From contig NC_089325.1 of the NCBI RefSeq assembly GCF_036669915.1, forward strand, positions 18,045,831 through 18,109,830: a stretch of 64,000 nt of DNA. The letters run 5' to 3'. Made by a program: the position numbers and the translations under genes. How positions within the stretch are numbered: the stretch's first letter is position 1; every line of letters starts with the position of its first letter. This document shows positions 60,365-64,000 of this stretch, piece after piece. A model generated the notes under the pieces. That model worked only from the letters and a program-made list of their open reading frames with translations. It ran no database searches and was not told the DNA's origin. Origin of the DNA: Pocillopora verrucosa (lineage: Eukaryota > Cnidaria > Anthozoa > Scleractinia > Pocilloporidae).

Positions 60365-61801
60365 ATGAAAAAGTTTGTTGCTGTGATTTTATTTGTCTGT
60401 CCTTGTGTTATTCAATGTTACTGTATTTCACTTTCACTGGTGGGAAACTCATCTGTTAGTCAAGTAATGGACGGTACTCTCTACCAATTTACTGGCGTAA
60501 TGACCAACACAGGATGTTGGCAGAACACGAAAAAAATTGGTAAATCATGAACCAGCGACGAGTGGTTTATAAACTTGGCTCGTGTTCTCTCGACTTTGTG
60601 TGTTATCACTCTGGTAAACTGATAGAAACTGCGGTTTACTGCTTTTACAAAATAAACTTAAATGTTTATATTTTCTATAGGTGCAATAAACGATAGGTTT
60701 TTGATCTACCAGGGTGCTCGTATTATCTCAGCTTTTTTTTTCAATAAACACAGCTGTCTGTTTATCTGGCAAGTAAGCATGAATTTCTCTATGTACAATG
60801 AAAAGAAAATTTCGTTTACACTAAAACCTGGTGAAGTTCCCCTGTAGCTTTTTTCAATGTAAGGTCGTCTGCATCCACAGAATCAGAGCAGTCTAAAATA
60901 TAAGCTCAGTACTTCTGACTCTGACGTTGCATTTTAAATTCCGATACAAAGAAGCAAAAAAAAGAGAGAGACAATCTTTTACCTTTTGATGCGTATTTTC
61001 AACAATGTGAGTGATGTCATTGAGAATGTGAAACATCAGGAGTCCCTGGGCCCTGGAAACATAACTTATGACCTATCAGGAACCCGAGAGCAAAGAGGAA
61101 TAACGAAATTTTGTCGGTTGTACTACATCGAGTGTAAGTTAAATCGATTAGAAGACATGTGCTTCCTTCATAATTCGCCTTAGTTCTTCTGTTACAAGTT
61201 ATCTCTAAACACTGCCAGAAGAAAATCAATGTCAAACCAAGATAGCTGGCTGTGAACGTCTAAAGTCAAATTTTTTCCGAAGTTAATCTATCAAAATTTG
61301 TCTCCCCATTGCATTGAAAAACTAAAAGAAAAAGATCGACTTCAAATAGAGCAAACTCTTGGCACCGAAGTGTCGCATGGTGAGAGCCTGTAGCAAATGA
61401 TAATCTGACTAACTTCGCTACTTACCGAAATCTGGACAACATTGAACCAACCGACCCCCATTCGTTCCAGTTCTGCGACAGTTTGCGTGTAACCTAAACT
61501 ATCAAAAAGCAATGGAAAAATAAATGGGTGAAAGTAAAACGAGGGAGTCATTGTTGTATTTATAGATTCGAAACAAAAAAATACAATATGATAATTGAAT
61601 TCATTTTCGTGAGCATAGGACAACAAGAGAAAAAATGATTGGTCTAGCTCCAAAACAAATGATGGTATGGTTTAGGGAGACTGCAGATACCTATATCTCG
61701 GTTTCCGGGTTTTTGTGTCAGTGCCAGAGATGGAATCATTCATGAGACGAAACAACCTGGGCAAAACTATCGATGGAAATCGATGCCATGTAATTAAATG
61801 A
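60365..61801 (+). CDS. Unrecognised small secreted protein, four exons
   Basis: Exons 60365-60539, 60681-60772, 61040-61133, 61722-61801. Junctions: ATTG|GTAAAT..CTATAG|GTGCA, GGCAA|GTAAGC..CATCAG|GAGTC, GAGT|GTAAGT..TGTCAG|TGCCA; phases 1, 0, 1 agree; 146 residues ending in TGA. Residues 1-21 (MKKFVAVILFVCPCVIQCYC) form a signal peptide. The mature part holds GNSS and GNITYD (possible N-glycosylation) and few cysteines (GCW, NKHSCLF, TKFCRLYYIE, GNRCHVIK). The pattern of a small folded extracellular domain is clear, but I do not recognise the family. Exon 4 is the least certain piece, supported by phase and a stop soon after. Confidence 0.6.
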
Positions 61802-62555
61802 CACAGAAAGATAGAAAAAAAAGTCGTTTTCATGTCATCTTGAAAATGACCGATTTCTTCAGGTTGTTCTTCAGCAATTCATTTGTTACTGCATATTTGA
61901 TAATCTGTATCCTCAAACTTTAAAGCCCACAAAATAAAATTATATCAAAATTTTCTTACTGCAAGGTGATTCAAAGTAATTTCCAAAATCAGTCTTTGAT
62001 ATTGTATGAAGTTACTTACGGCTTTTGGTCCCCGTCCGGAGAATAGATTTGTGGTCTACTATTTGTTTGTTTGTTCTTAAACTCATCGTTAGAATACTGG
62101 CGGTAAGTAAGACGTGGTGGGGAAACATGGAACAAACCAAATTGTCAAATTCTCGGCGATGATTTGTGAAAATGGTCGCAGTCACTACAGAAAATTTGAA
62201 AAAATGAGAGTAAAGGTCGCTTTGAAGGGACTTTTCAATGGAGTTAGAGGCAAATTATTCACAACTGAGTTAATCATTATTGACAGAAGGAGTGGAGGCC
62301 TTTTAACGAAAAATCGAACACTAGTTTAAAACCCTGAGCAAATGTTCCACTCATGTTATATTTTTTTCTTCTTCTCGTTTACTTCAGCCTTGAAATAATG
62401 AGGAGGAAATTGCTCATGACAACCTTATTACGCATCAAATGTTCCCTGATCCCCGTAGTCAGATCTCAGTTCTTACAGTAAGCCTTTGCGTGACACATAC
62501 TCGGCTGGGGCACTGGAAAGCATACTTCCCAAACCTGAGTAATGGCGGACTGACC
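61802..62555. other. 3' UTR of secreted-protein gene and 5' region of TAF7
   Basis: No extra coding exon recognised. A T-rich tract and AG near 62388 could be a 5' UTR acceptor for the TAF7 transcript. A 3-codon upstream ORF (ATGGCGGACTGA, 62542-62553) precedes the TAF7 start by 17 bases. Confidence 0.45.
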
Positions 62556-62558
62556 ACC

Positions 62559-63988
62559 ATGTCTCAGGTGCCCTCGAAGTCACGGAGTGACGGAAGCGAA
62601 TTAGAAAACCAGGTTATTTTACGTGTTCCTCAGGTAAAATTAGTCGGTGAATATAGTTTAACCTCATAGCCATGATAAAGACAGGTTAAATCTTACCTTA
62701 TCAAAAATTGGGCAGGCCACCACGAAATTATTTTACTGAGCTTCCAATATGGACCTAAGTGGGGTCAACTAGATGTATAGGGAGGGTCCTCCAGAAAGGT
62801 GTTTGCACAGGGAAAAAGCATCTTTATTACTCGTATTTACCATTAATCCTAACGAATAAGTAACCAGAATTTGTAGTTATTGAATTATTTGTGGAGTTTG
62901 CCTATCTTTTGTCAAATTTTAATGGACTCCTTGATTAGACTTAGGTTGAACCCTAGACTTCACTATGCATGCAGTTCTTTGCTAGAGAAAAGAACGACTC
63001 ATCTTGGGACCAAGGCTTTGTTTTTAAAGGGTTTGGGATTATACAAAAATCTTTCCAGCTCCTCTCTCTAATTAGAAACTTTAACCATGTAATGAGATAG
63101 GCCAAACATTTTTTGTTTAATCACTAGGCATATGCCTCTCCTCTGCGTCTTGCAATCCAAAACGGTACACTGAAGGATAGACTTTCAATTGAACTTCAAG
63201 GTCAGTTTACAGTAAATTATGTGACCGTTGTTGTAAGTTGTATTTACAAGTGACTGTTAGTTGCTTAGGATATTACTTAATAAAATTAAAGCAATTAACA
63301 CAATTTACTGATACTCAGTAAATCACAGTATTAAGACTTCTTTTACATATTTGAAAATTGATCTTTTTTTAACCCTTTAGCTCCTAAGATCTGATTTGTT
63401 AATCCTCTCCTTTAGTCGCTACATATTTCCTTGTAAATAAGTGACAAAAATTTGGTGTCAGATCAAAATAACAACTTCCACCTGATAGGTTTGATTATTC
63501 TCATTACCTGTTTGCTGAATGATGTATGGATATAGTAGGGAGAAGTTACACATCAATCACTTCTTGGAGTTGAAGGGTTGTGATGATTTATTGATTGATG
63601 AATTGAAAACACAAAAATGATACTCCTTGATTTTGATTGACAAGTTGAAATTTTATCAATTTATGTTCTATTTATTCTTGTTATTTATCAATTCACTGTC
63701 CTAAACTAGTGCTGGAATATCAATAGAAATCAATGTAATATACAGTTTGTTTTCATTTAAATATACTCAAAGCATTTATGATTTCCTAGATGAATTATAT
63801 GGATAGAGACGGCTCTGTGTCCAGTGTTTTTAATAACTAACTATATTTGAGAGAGCCATGTTTGTTATGTTTCAAGTCAGTGAATGTCATAAGTTCAGTC
63901 TAATGAGGCATTGCTTATTTTTGATATTTCTACAGCTGACTTCAGGCATGCAACAGTGAGATTTGATGGGGCAGCCCTATCAGCTAAA
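62559..63988 (+). CDS. TAF7: TAF7 (TFIID subunit 7), first three exons, runs off the window
   Basis: TAF7 is a TFIID component that binds TAF1 in the RNA polymerase II preinitiation complex. Exons: 62559-62633 (MSQVPSKSRSDGSELENQVI, LRVPQ|), 63128-63200 (AYASPLRLAIQNGTLKDRLS, IELQ), 63936-63988 (ADFRHATVRFDGAALSAK|GTAAGA). Joined, they match the start of the TAFII55 N-terminal domain (human: ELESQFILRLP.EYAS..R..VQSG..LKDRLTIEL..D.RH..VRVD...LASK). Phases 0, 1, 0 agree. The rest of the gene, including the acidic and coiled-coil C-terminal parts, lies beyond base 64000. Confidence 0.9.
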
Positions 63989-64000
63989 GTAAGATTATAC

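Noticed and set aside
61342..61653. 103-codon minus-strand ORF
   Set aside because: Antisense to intron 3 of the secreted-protein gene; no family signal or splice support.

Overview
This is nuclear DNA of an animal: AT-rich, with split genes that have canonical GT..AG introns, interspersed with retrotransposon wreckage, SINE-like and MITE-like repeats and microsatellites. The mix (BEL/Pao, DIRS-type and CR1/L2-type elements; intron-poor SLC32-like transporters; metazoan SH2D4, CDKL2, ARHGAP22/24/25 and TAF7 orthologues; a tRNA-derived repeat head resembling ones I associate with corals) suggests an anthozoan cnidarian, probably a stony coral. The species is an inference, not something the sequence states.

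Layout. Bases 1-4740 are nested retroelement debris: a CR1/L2-like LINE whose catalytic RT motif is deleted, sitting inside a minus-strand BEL/Pao gag with primer-binding site and LTR, next to a DIRS-like RNase H/tyrosine-recombinase fragment. Bases 4740-12300 hold repeats only, including a cluster of palindromic AAGAATCTT motifs and one copy of a TIR element whose second copy lies at 49.35 kb. Bases 12346-17252 hold a decayed SLC6 neurotransmitter-transporter gene (TM1 and TM3-TM8 exons; a frameshift; a TM5 exon present in three states), invaded by a LINE 3' end and a BEL solo LTR. Two single-exon SLC32-like amino-acid transporter genes follow, divergently oriented (18117-19493 minus; 21263-22582 plus).

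Bases 24441-29943 (minus) are a complete seven-exon SH2D4A/B orthologue whose exon phases join into a 596-residue model. A 39-codon single-pass membrane micropeptide candidate lies on the same strand at 31433-31552. Bases 38206-47263 (plus) are an eleven-exon CDKL2-like kinase (692 residues). Bases 50825-59668 (minus) are a thirteen-exon PH-RhoGAP-coiled-coil gene of the ARHGAP22/24/25 family (451 residues); one of its introns carries a decayed copy of CDKL2 exon 10. Head-to-head with it, 60365-61801 (plus) is a four-exon gene for an unrecognised 146-residue secreted protein. The window ends inside a TAF7 (TFIID subunit) gene whose first three exons are visible.

The genes do not form an operon or pathway; they are neighbours on a chromosome. 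The gene models were assembled by hand from splice signals, reading-phase continuity and family resemblance. No alignment or database search was run.
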